Of a stretch of DNA of 27,715 nucleotides, positions 16,741 through 24,001 are shown piece by piece (the first letter of the stretch is position 1; each line of letters starts with the position of its first letter). This DNA is from an uncultured Muribaculaceae bacterium (lineage in GTDB: Bacteria > Bacteroidota > Bacteroidia > Bacteroidales > Muribaculaceae). The notes below the pieces were generated by a model, which worked only from the letters and a program-made list of their open reading frames with translations, ran no database searches and was not told the DNA's origin. The translations under genes and the position numbers were made by a program. The stretch spans positions 1-27,715 of the forward strand of contig CAJUBC010000029.1 of NCBI GenBank assembly GCA_910584545.1, given 5' to 3'.

Positions 16741-16748
16741 CAAATTTA
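16741..16748 (-). promoter_or_regulatory. Probable promoter (-7 element) for the response regulator-kinase operon
   Basis: CAAATTTA on the plus strand reads TAAATTTG on the minus strand, an exact TAnnTTTG match 66 bp before the regulator start codon. No TTTG is present at the -33 distance. Confidence 0.5.
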
Positions 16749-16883
16749 GCAAAATATTGTTGTAACCGTATGAATTTTTTGTGTAAAAATTATTTCAATT
16801 GTTTGCATGTGTCTGTTAAAATGTGTATTTTTACATAAAAATGTTAACCTTGAATGGGCGATTATTAGGATGGTTGTGGATAG

Positions 16884-16900
16884 TTAGCTGTTACTTAGCT
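16884..16900. promoter_or_regulatory. Phased direct repeat TTAGCT-N5-TTAGCT, candidate regulator site
   Basis: TTAGCT occurs at 16884-16889 and 16895-16900, start to start 11 bp, one helical turn. OmpR/PhoB-family regulators commonly bind two direct half-sites with this phasing. It lies 47 bp before the first Omp28-like start codon, in the spacer next to a response-regulator gene. The same spacer holds the inverted repeat TGTA-TTTT-TACA (16824-16835) and a weak -7-like TAACCTTG (16845-16852). Binding is inference only. Confidence 0.35.
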
Positions 16901-16947
16901 ATTTATGAGCGAGTTCTTATAAATGCCCGATAAACAGATTAAAACCT

Positions 16948-18723
16948 ATGAAGCGATTTTTTTATGTTACGGCCGGTCTGTTGCTGACATGTGCCGTGTC
17001 ACAGGCCGATACCATGTGTCTCAGCTATTCCGAGGGGAAGACCTCGGACGGAGCTCCAATCGGAATCGGCTATGGCAGATTCAATGAGATAGAAACAGCA
17101 TTCTTCCTTCCGGCCTCGACGGTGAAGTTGCTGGAAGGAAATACGATAACGGGCATAAACGGATGTCTTGCAAGCATTGCCGACATAGAGGCGGTGCATA
17201 TCTTCATCCGCGAGGAACTTGAGGGAGACAATCTCTCGTATTACAAGTTTGAGCCTGATCAGTCCAATCCCGTGAAGCGGGGTGTCAACAAGCTGAGGTT
17301 TGAGAAACCCTATACCATAACTTCGGGGTCCGGCAAGGGATTGTATATCGGATTCGGCTTTACGATGACTGAATTGAACTCGCGTGCCCTTTCCGCGAAT
17401 ACCACGCCGATACCTAACGCTTTCTTCCTGAGGAAAGCCAACGGGAGGTGGTCTGATTGTTCGGAATACGGCTGTGCGTCGATTGAAGCCGTGATCGAGG
17501 GAGACAGACTCCCGGAACGTAACCTGAGGCTGTCGAGGACAGACACTCCATCGGCTTTCGCTGCCGACAGGGGAGATATGCCGGTTACATATTTCGTTCA
17601 TAATTTCGGAAGCCGGACAATAACGGGGTTCGACATGGTTGCGGAGGTCGATGGCGAGGCTGTGGATAAGGTTCATGTATCCGGAGACATCGCCTCGAAC
17701 GCCATGAAGACCGGAGTTGTCAGGTTTCATCCGGGCCTGACCGTCGCCGGAGATAAGGAAATCGTGTATAGGCTGGAGAATCTCGAGGAAGGAGAGGATC
17801 AGGATCCTTCCGACAATGTTCTGTCAGATAGTTTTGAAGTTGTGTCTAAAAGCTATCCGCGCAAAGTACTCTCGGAGGAATTCACCACCGAAAAATGTAA
17901 AAATTGCCCGCGCGTTGTCGAGATGCTGCATGAACTGCTTGCGCGCCCCGAGTATTCCGACATCATCCAGGTGGCTCACCATGCCGGATTCCAGCAGGAT
18001 TTCCTGACTCAACCGTTCCATGAGGAATACACGATGATGTACGGAGGAAGTAAGTTCGCGCCGGGACTCTGTGTCGACAGGGCTAAACAGGGCCCCCTTG
18101 AGGTGATAGTGTTTCCGGATACGGAAAAAACCGTTGAGGATATGTGGAACCAGAGGCTGGACATTCCCGCGCTTGTTTCAGTAGACATCAGCGCCAGGTA
18201 TTCGGAGCCTGACCGTGACAGGCTGGAGGTGACCGTGTCCGGCGAGAAGGTATCGAAACACCTTCCGGCCGGCACCTGCGCCACGGTATGGCTCGTAGAG
18301 GACGGGATCGAGCCTGTCGAGCAGGTAAACGCCCCTGCAGGATTCATCCACAATAATGTGACCCGTGCATGCGGTTCCTCCGATTATTGGGGCGACCCGG
18401 TGACGTTTGACGGAGACAGCTACACATATTCATGCGAGATACCTCTCGATGGAAAATGGAAAAAGGAGAATATGCGTATCGTGGCTTTCTTGGGTGATAA
18501 CGATGGCAGGTGGTTCGGTCATACGGTACTCAACGCCGCAAGCATGAAATTCTCTGAAATTGAAAATTCAGGAATCGATTCCATTGCCGGTTCGGGCGTA
18601 CCTGTCGAAATAAGATATTATGACCTGTCTGGCCGCGAGGTCGATTCGACAGCCAAAGGCATACTGCTCGTGAAGTCGGTATACGACGACGGTTCTGCGA
18701 GAACCGTCAAAATGGTGAGATGA
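16948..18723 (+). CDS. Secreted Omp28-like protein with CKNC thioredoxin-like motif (first of tandem pair)
   Basis: A 591-residue exported protein. Residues 1-20 are a signal peptide (VSQA before Asp21) with no lipobox. An N-terminal beta-rich domain (about 21-190) has YTITSGSGKGLYIGFGFTMT. A second beta domain with NFGSRTITGFDM follows. At about 303-360 comes the Omp28-type segment PRKVLSEEFTTEKCKNCPR, with Cys317 and Cys320 forming CxxC, then QVAHHAG; this resembles a thioredoxin-like start of strand-loop-helix. The C-terminus, YYDLSGREVDSTAKGILLVK and on to VKMVR, resembles the second half of a type IX secretion type A sorting tail. It precedes its paralogue by 1 bp. The exact function is unknown; a surface or secreted redox/adhesin-like role is only a suggestion. 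AGG/AGA Arg codons look more frequent than in gyrA or ftsH. Confidence 0.82.
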   Translation: MKRFFYVTAGLLLTCAVSQADTMCLSYSEGKTSDGAPIGIGYGRFNEIETAFFLPASTVKLLEGNTITGINGCLASIADIEAVHIFIREELEGDNLSYYKFEPDQSNPVKRGVNKLRFEKPYTITSGSGKGLYIGFGFTMTELNSRALSANTTPIPNAFFLRKANGRWSDCSEYGCASIEAVIEGDRLPERNLRLSRTDTPSAFAADRGDMPVTYFVHNFGSRTITGFDMVAEVDGEAVDKVHVSGDIASNAMKTGVVRFHPGLTVAGDKEIVYRLENLEEGEDQDPSDNVLSDSFEVVSKSYPRKVLSEEFTTEKCKNCPRVVEMLHELLARPEYSDIIQVAHHAGFQQDFLTQPFHEEYTMMYGGSKFAPGLCVDRAKQGPLEVIVFPDTEKTVEDMWNQRLDIPALVSVDISARYSEPDRDRLEVTVSGEKVSKHLPAGTCATVWLVEDGIEPVEQVNAPAGFIHNNVTRACGSSDYWGDPVTFDGDSYTYSCEIPLDGKWKKENMRIVAFLGDNDGRWFGHTVLNAASMKFSEIENSGIDSIAGSGVPVEIRYYDLSGREVDSTAKGILLVKSVYDDGSARTVKMVR

Positions 18724-18724
18724 T

Positions 18725-20620
18725 ATGAAGCCCGGTTTGAGAAATCTGGCTGTCGCGGTATCGGCCATAGCGTTTGCGTCACTTCAGTCATTCGCTCTCG
18801 ACACGAAGATATTCACATTCGTCGGAGACAGACCTATGGTGACGCATACAACCTGCCGTGCCGAGACCTGCGACCTTGCTATACATCTTGACAATCCTTT
18901 TCTCAATGGGAAGAAAGTCACCCGAATCAGAGTATTGACCGATCCCAAGGCCCAGCCTATGGAGGATTTCAAGGTATGGCTATCCATGTCGCTGAACCTT
19001 GAGGAGAACGAAGCCGGCGAGAACGTCAACGCGCCCGATATACTTTCTGTGTCTGGTACACCCGATTCGGAAGGCTGGCTCGACGTGACGCTTCCGGAGC
19101 CTTACACGCTGACGGATAAAGGAGTATATGCAGGATATTCATTTACAATAACGGAGTATTCCGGTGATGGAGGGAAACCGATTCCATATTCGCAAGACCG
19201 TCATCCCGGCGGCTTCTGGTTCCATGGCACCAAGTCCGCCATCGAATGGATGGACTGTGAGGACCAGATGAATGGAGTGCTCCCTGTTTACGTTTATCTG
19301 GAAGGGGAGTACCCTCCGGTTTCCGTAGCGGTGTCAGGCTGGGATACGGAGTTCCCTTACGTTCAGATTGACAGAGAGTTTTCGTTGCCTGTAAAGATGA
19401 TGAATCTCGGCAGCGAGCCTATACGTGAAATCACTTACAGGTATACCGTGCAGAACTCCGTCGGGGAGGGGAAAGTCACCCTTGTCAATCCGATTGTGCC
19501 TGACATAGTGGATCCTACGACGCTGTATCTAACGTTCGGTGCGGTGACTGAGCTCGGGGGACATACGGTTAGGCTTGATCTCCGCGAGGCGAACGGCGAG
19601 GCGAACGGGTCGGAATTCTCCGGAATAGACCTTCCGGTGGAATGCAGGACGCTGGTGCCGGTGAAGCGCGTGTTGCTCGAGGAGGGAACAGGGACCTGGT
19701 GTTCCGCATGTCCGAGGGGAGCTGCAGCCATAGAGTCATTGAACTCCCTGTACGGCACAAGGGTCATAGCGGCCGCATACCATGCGGGCAATGATCCTAT
19801 GAGTACGGGGGCCAGACTGCCCGCTTCGTTTTCATACTTCCCGGGCGCGGTCTTGAACAGGGGCGACATCATCGACCCGTATTACGGCGATGACCATACG
19901 CTGTCGCAGGCGTTCGCCATACGCCCCTTGGTGGACGAGGCTCTGGATCTCCCGGCGGAAGCCTCGGTAGAGGTGATGTCAGAGTGGATAGATGAAGCCC
20001 ATGACATGCTTGATGTCAGTGCGGAGACGGCTTTCCCCGAGGGCTACTCCGGCAAGTTCTACAAGATGCTGTTCATTCTTACTGCCGACGGTCTTAAGGG
20101 GCCGTCTCCGTTATGGGACCAGGCGAACGGTCTTGGCAATTGGAATCAGGACTCTTATGACGAGAACATGAAGGCGTGGGCCGCCAAGGGGAATCCCATC
20201 GTCGGCCTCGAGTATGACCATGTGGTGTTGCTGGCGAACGCAGCGTATGAAGGTGTGCCGTTGCCCGACGCGATGGAGCCGGCCGAGACCTTCTTGGCCC
20301 GGGGCACTTTCAATCTGAAAAAAGCGGTAAGCGTTTTCGAGCGGAACAAGGGAGAGTCGCTTGTTCAGGACGAGAATAAACTCAGTGTGATAGCTCTGCT
20401 TGTGGATGCCGACGGACATGTGGTCAACTGCGCCAAAGCTCCGGTCGGAGGAAGTTCCTTATGCGCCGTGGATGTATTTACTTCGGAGGAGTGCCGGCTG
20501 ACATCTACTGAATATTACGATATCAGCGGACGCAGATTGTCCTCGGATGTATGCGGAATCCAGATACGGATTTCCAGATATTCCGATGGGAGCGTAAAGG
20601 CGGACAAGATCCTCCGCTGA
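18725..20620 (+). CDS. Secreted Omp28-like protein with CSAC thioredoxin-like motif (second of tandem pair)
   Basis: A 631-residue exported paralogue of the preceding protein, whose stop codon is 1 bp away (TGATATG), so translation is probably coupled. The signal peptide ends near FA/LD at residue 25. The N-terminal beta domain contains YTLTDKGVYAGYSFTITEYS, the counterpart of the first protein's YTITSGSGKGLYIGFGF. The Omp28-type segment is VKRVLLEEGTGTWCSACPRG with Cys326/Cys329, then AAAYHAGNDPM. Spacing and context of CxxC match the first protein, but overall identity looks low, pointing to an old duplication. The tail YYDISGRRLSSDVCGIQIRI, then RYSDGSVKADKILR, is again sorting-domain-like. 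A terminator follows at 20647. Function is not known to me. Confidence 0.82.
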   Translation: MKPGLRNLAVAVSAIAFASLQSFALDTKIFTFVGDRPMVTHTTCRAETCDLAIHLDNPFLNGKKVTRIRVLTDPKAQPMEDFKVWLSMSLNLEENEAGENVNAPDILSVSGTPDSEGWLDVTLPEPYTLTDKGVYAGYSFTITEYSGDGGKPIPYSQDRHPGGFWFHGTKSAIEWMDCEDQMNGVLPVYVYLEGEYPPVSVAVSGWDTEFPYVQIDREFSLPVKMMNLGSEPIREITYRYTVQNSVGEGKVTLVNPIVPDIVDPTTLYLTFGAVTELGGHTVRLDLREANGEANGSEFSGIDLPVECRTLVPVKRVLLEEGTGTWCSACPRGAAAIESLNSLYGTRVIAAAYHAGNDPMSTGARLPASFSYFPGAVLNRGDIIDPYYGDDHTLSQAFAIRPLVDEALDLPAEASVEVMSEWIDEAHDMLDVSAETAFPEGYSGKFYKMLFILTADGLKGPSPLWDQANGLGNWNQDSYDENMKAWAAKGNPIVGLEYDHVVLLANAAYEGVPLPDAMEPAETFLARGTFNLKKAVSVFERNKGESLVQDENKLSVIALLVDADGHVVNCAKAPVGGSSLCAVDVFTSEECRLTSTEYYDISGRRLSSDVCGIQIRISRYSDGSVKADKILR

Positions 20621-20646
20621 CACCCGGACATATCATCGTGGTCTTC

Positions 20647-20695
20647 CCCGCCCCGGGAGAACGAAACTGTTCATTCTCGGGGCGGGACTTTAATT
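20647..20695 (+). terminator. Rho-independent terminator after the Omp28-like pair
   Basis: CCCGCCCC (20647-20654) and GAGAA on the left pair with TTCTC and GGGGCGGG (20674-20686) on the right, with two bulged G on the left and a further GAA/TTC helix inside. ACTTTAATTTC follows. Confidence 0.75.
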
Positions 20696-20782
20696 TCGTG
20701 GATTCAAGGGGGAATGATGCTAAAATTAGGTTAAATGACCATAAAAAACGGGGTAATTGGACCGAGATTGAAAATTAATTGT

Positions 20783-20790
20783 TAATTTTG
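20783..20790 (+). promoter_or_regulatory. Probable promoter (-7 element) for the nfo operon
   Basis: TAATTTTG matches TAnnTTTG exactly, 25 bp before the nfo start codon. The -33 box is poor (ATTGG at 20756-20760). Confidence 0.65.
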
Positions 20791-20815
20791 TGGAAATATA
20801 CGATATCATACAAGG

Positions 20816-21661
20816 ATGAAATATGTTGGCGCGCATGTGAGCGCGGCCGGAGGGGTTCAGAACACTCCGATAGCCGCCGCCGAGATTAATGCTAAGGCGT
20901 TCGCCCTCTTTACGGGTTCGAGCGCCCGTTGGGTATCAAAGGCCATATCCGATGAGGAGGCTGAGCTGTTCCGTAAGAATTGCGAGATTTATGGCTATAC
21001 GCCGGATGTAATCCTCCCGCATGACAATTTCCTGATAAACCTCGGTAGCCCTGACTCGAAGAAACTCGCAATGTCGCGCAAGTCGTTTCTCGACGAGATG
21101 AAGCGATGTGAAAAATTAGGACTCCGTATGCTCAATTTCCACCCTGGAAGCCATCTCAACGAGATTGATGAGGATGCATGTCTCGATCTGATAGCGGAAA
21201 GCATCAACATAACCCTTGACAAGACCGAGGGTGTGACAGCGGTTCTCGAATCCACCGCGGGCCAGGGCTCCAACCTCGGATTCCGTTTCGAGCAGCTTGC
21301 CAGAATCATCTCCGGCGTGGAGGACAAGAGCCGCATAGGTGTCTGTGTGGATACATGTCATTCGCACTCCGCAGGTTATGACTTCGTGTCGGAGGAGGGC
21401 TACAGACAGGCATGGAAGGAGTTCGACGACACCATAGGCGCAGGCTATCTCCGGGCGCTCCATCTCAACGACAACAAGCGCACCCTCGGGTCGCGCATCG
21501 ACCGGCATGAGAAGATAGGGGAGGGCTCGCTCGGTCTCGGGTTCTTCAGGAGACTGATGAACGACCCCCGCTTCGACGACATGCCTCTCATACTGGAGAC
21601 ACCTGATCCCGGAATCTGGAAGAGCGAGATCGAGCTTCTTTATTCGCTTCAGACGGATTGA
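20816..21661 (+). CDS. nfo: Deoxyribonuclease IV (endonuclease IV, AP endonuclease)
   Basis: A 281-residue trinuclear-zinc AP endonuclease of base excision repair, cutting 5' of abasic sites and at oxidised or alpha-anomeric nucleotides. All nine E. coli Nfo metal ligands are present with the same numbering: His69, His109, Glu145, Asp179, His182, His216, Asp229, His231 and Glu261. Signature stretches are MKYVGAHVSAAGG, NFHPGSH, VLESTAGQG, VCVDTCHSHSAGYD, LHLNDNK and ILETP. It starts at ATG 20816, 25 bp after a promoter element. The transporter gene follows after 63 bp with no promoter motif or terminator between, so it probably opens a five-gene transcript. Confidence 0.96.
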   Translation: MKYVGAHVSAAGGVQNTPIAAAEINAKAFALFTGSSARWVSKAISDEEAELFRKNCEIYGYTPDVILPHDNFLINLGSPDSKKLAMSRKSFLDEMKRCEKLGLRMLNFHPGSHLNEIDEDACLDLIAESINITLDKTEGVTAVLESTAGQGSNLGFRFEQLARIISGVEDKSRIGVCVDTCHSHSAGYDFVSEEGYRQAWKEFDDTIGAGYLRALHLNDNKRTLGSRIDRHEKIGEGSLGLGFFRRLMNDPRFDDMPLILETPDPGIWKSEIELLYSLQTD

Positions 21662-21724
21662 AGGCATCTGTTTCAGGCAAAATCGAAAATCAATGACTAA
21701 AGATATATAACGTAAAATCAATCT

Positions 21725-23548
21725 ATGAAAACCAAGCCGGACCTAAGTTTCTGGAAGTTGTGGAACCTCTCTTTCGGGTTCTTCGGAGTACAGATCGCAT
21801 ACGCTCTGCAGAGCGCCAACGTGTCAAGAATATTCACCACCATCGGAGCTGATCCTCATGACCTGAGTTATTTCTGGATCCTCCCCCCGCTGATGGGTCT
21901 TATCGTGCAGCCGATTGTGGGAATCCTCAGCGACCGCACATGGAACCGCTTCGGACGCCGTCTCCCATGGTTGATCGGCGGGGCTCTCGTGGCCGTGATC
22001 GTGATGTGTCTCCTCCCGAATGCGGGTAGTTTCAGTTTCACGGTGTCGAGCGCGATTCTGTTCGGACTTATGTCGCTCATGCTCCTCGACACTTCCATCA
22101 ACATGGCCATGCAGCCGTTCAAGATGCTTGTCGGAGATATGGTCAACGAGAAACAGAAAGGTCTGGCCTACTCGATACAGAGTTTCCTCTGCAACGCAGG
22201 ATCGGTGGTGGGATTTATTTTCCCGATTCTTCTGATGTGGCTCGGAATCAAGAATGTGGCTCCCGCCGGAGTCGTTCCCGACACTGTGATATGGTCGTTC
22301 TATATCGGTGCGGCGATTCTTCTGCTGTGCGTGATCTACTCTCTCGTCAAGATCAAGGAATGGCCACCGAAGCTCTACAACGAGTATAACGGAATAGAGG
22401 AAACAGCCGGCAAGAAGCAGAGCGCAAACATCATAACGCTTCTGCGCAAGGCCCCGACCACGTTCTGGACCGTCGGACTGGTGCAGTTCTTCTGCTGGTT
22501 CGCGTTTCTCTTCCTCTGGACATACGCCACCAACACCGTGGCCTTCAAGGCGTTTGACACTCCCGCAGTGGAAAGTTATACCGGTATCACCTGTGAGGCC
22601 CGGACGATAGAATCGAAAAACGTTGTGGTAAATGACTCGATCCTGATTCTAAGTCACGGCACCAAGATGGTGTCCGGCGTGACGGTGAACGGCGTTTACT
22701 ATCCTGCCGGAACGGTAGTCGCCAACGGCAACGACACCATTGTCAAAGACCATGCTGTAGTGCTTGATGAGTCGGGCGTGGCCAAGGTATCGTTCTCTTC
22801 AGAGAAGCCTGGCGTGGCCACGGTTGATGTCGACGGTACAAGGATTCCGGAGAGCGGCAGCGTGAAGATTCAGGACTATCTGTCGCGCATGCAGGGCTCT
22901 GTCAAGGTTTCCACCGCCGACATCGTGGCTCATGCCCCCGACGGCTCCCTCTCGATGGAGGATGCATCCGACTATGAGATTTCCGATGTGGCCAAGTGTC
23001 AGTATGTGTCGAAGACTGTACTCAACGCCGCATCGCCCGAATATAACGAGGCCGGCAACTGGCTCGGACTCCTCTACGCGGTCCAGGCCCTCGGTTCGGT
23101 TGCTTGGGCGGTGGCCCTGCCTCGCTTCAGGAGCCGCAGGTTCTCCTACACGCTCAGCCTTCTGCTCGGTGGCGCCGGTTTCATAATGACCGGCTTCATC
23201 ACCAATCAGTATCTGCTTTTCGTGGCGTTCATCCTCATAGGCTGCGCATGGGCCGCCATGCTTGCATGGCCTTTCACCATCCTGACCAACTCTCTGAAAG
23301 GGGGCAACATCGGGGCATATCTCGGTCTGTTCAACTGCACAATCTGCGTGCCGCAGATTGTGGCCGCGCTTGTCGGAGGCTGGATCCTCTCCGCGCTCAG
23401 CACTCCCGGCGAGCTGGCTCCGGAGTATCTGATGATGGTTGTGGCCGGTGTCTCGCTCGTGATCGGTTCGATATGCGTGTTCTTCATCAAGGAGGGCGAT
23501 GGCGGCGGTAAGCCGCAGGAAACTCCCGTGGAAAGCGAGAACATCTGA
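21725..23548 (+). CDS. MFS sugar-type (GPH-like) transporter with large periplasmic insertion
   Basis: A 607-residue, 12-helix major-facilitator protein of the sugar:cation symporter type; the N-terminus (SFWKLWNLSFGFFGVQIAYA) and SDRTWNRFGRRLPWL are typical of the Bacteroidota maltose-type branch, which is usually about 440-460 residues. The excess lies between helix 7 (about 247-266) and helix 8 (about 443-463). Residues about 282-437 are hydrophilic and beta-rich: SILILSHGTKMVSGVTVNG, VVANGNDTIVKDHAVVLDES, then SSEKPGVATVDVDG, which resembles bacterial Ig-like (BIG2) repeats. With the N-terminus inside, this loop faces the periplasm. The frame is continuous and codon use looks like the flanks. 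The substrate is unknown; no glycosidase or regulator is adjacent. Confidence 0.88.
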   Translation: MKTKPDLSFWKLWNLSFGFFGVQIAYALQSANVSRIFTTIGADPHDLSYFWILPPLMGLIVQPIVGILSDRTWNRFGRRLPWLIGGALVAVIVMCLLPNAGSFSFTVSSAILFGLMSLMLLDTSINMAMQPFKMLVGDMVNEKQKGLAYSIQSFLCNAGSVVGFIFPILLMWLGIKNVAPAGVVPDTVIWSFYIGAAILLLCVIYSLVKIKEWPPKLYNEYNGIEETAGKKQSANIITLLRKAPTTFWTVGLVQFFCWFAFLFLWTYATNTVAFKAFDTPAVESYTGITCEARTIESKNVVVNDSILILSHGTKMVSGVTVNGVYYPAGTVVANGNDTIVKDHAVVLDESGVAKVSFSSEKPGVATVDVDGTRIPESGSVKIQDYLSRMQGSVKVSTADIVAHAPDGSLSMEDASDYEISDVAKCQYVSKTVLNAASPEYNEAGNWLGLLYAVQALGSVAWAVALPRFRSRRFSYTLSLLLGGAGFIMTGFITNQYLLFVAFILIGCAWAAMLAWPFTILTNSLKGGNIGAYLGLFNCTICVPQIVAALVGGWILSALSTPGELAPEYLMMVVAGVSLVIGSICVFFIKEGDGGGKPQETPVESENI

Positions 23549-23569
23549 TTGGATAAGCGTTATAAAGGA

Positions 23570-24001
23570 ATGGAACAGGAAGAAAAACAACGTCAGCTGG
23601 ACCTGCGCTATCTGCGGATGGCAGCAATATGGAGCGAGAACTCATATTGCGAGCGGCGCAAGGTCGGCGCACTCATCGTAAAGGACAAGATGATAATCTC
23701 GGACGGCTACAACGGTACGCCGTCCGGATTTCCTAATGTTTGTGAGTCGGAGGAGGGGGTCACCCTCCCGTATGTGCTTCATGCCGAGGCCAACGCCATA
23801 ACGAAGGTGGCCCGCAGCAACAATTCCAGCGAGGGTGGCACGCTTTACGTCTCCACAAGTCCCTGCATGGAATGCTCCAAGCTGATCATCCAGGCAGGAA
23901 TCAGAAGAGTGGTTTTTTCAGAATTGTACCGGATCACCGATGGTCTTGACCTTCTTCGGAAGGCCGGAATCGAGGTGGTCCACATTCCATTGGATAAATG
24001 A
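23570..24001 (+). CDS. dCMP deaminase (ComEB-like cytidine/deoxycytidylate deaminase)
   Basis: A 143-residue zinc deaminase converting dCMP to dUMP, the substrate for thymidylate synthesis. Zinc motif: His71 and catalytic Glu73 in YVLHAEANAI, Cys99 and Cys102 in TSPCMECSKL. Other family marks are CERRKVGALIVKD and GYNGTPSGF. ATG 23570, preceded by AAAGGA, is preferred; the frame is open to a TTG at 23549 right after the transporter stop. The stop overlaps the next start as ATGA (23998-24001), so expression is coupled to the protease gene. Together with the downstream folate enzyme it fits a nucleotide/one-carbon group. Confidence 0.94.
   Translation: MEQEEKQRQLDLRYLRMAAIWSENSYCERRKVGALIVKDKMIISDGYNGTPSGFPNVCESEEGVTLPYVLHAEANAITKVARSNNSSEGGTLYVSTSPCMECSKLIIQAGIRRVVFSELYRITDGLDLLRKAGIEVVHIPLDK

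Noticed and set aside
20551..20778. 75-residue frame after the second Omp28-like gene
   Set aside because: It overlaps the end of that gene in another frame and runs through its terminator.
23549..23569. TTG start for the dCMP deaminase
   Set aside because: ATG 23570 has a better upstream context (AAAGGA) and gives a normal family length.
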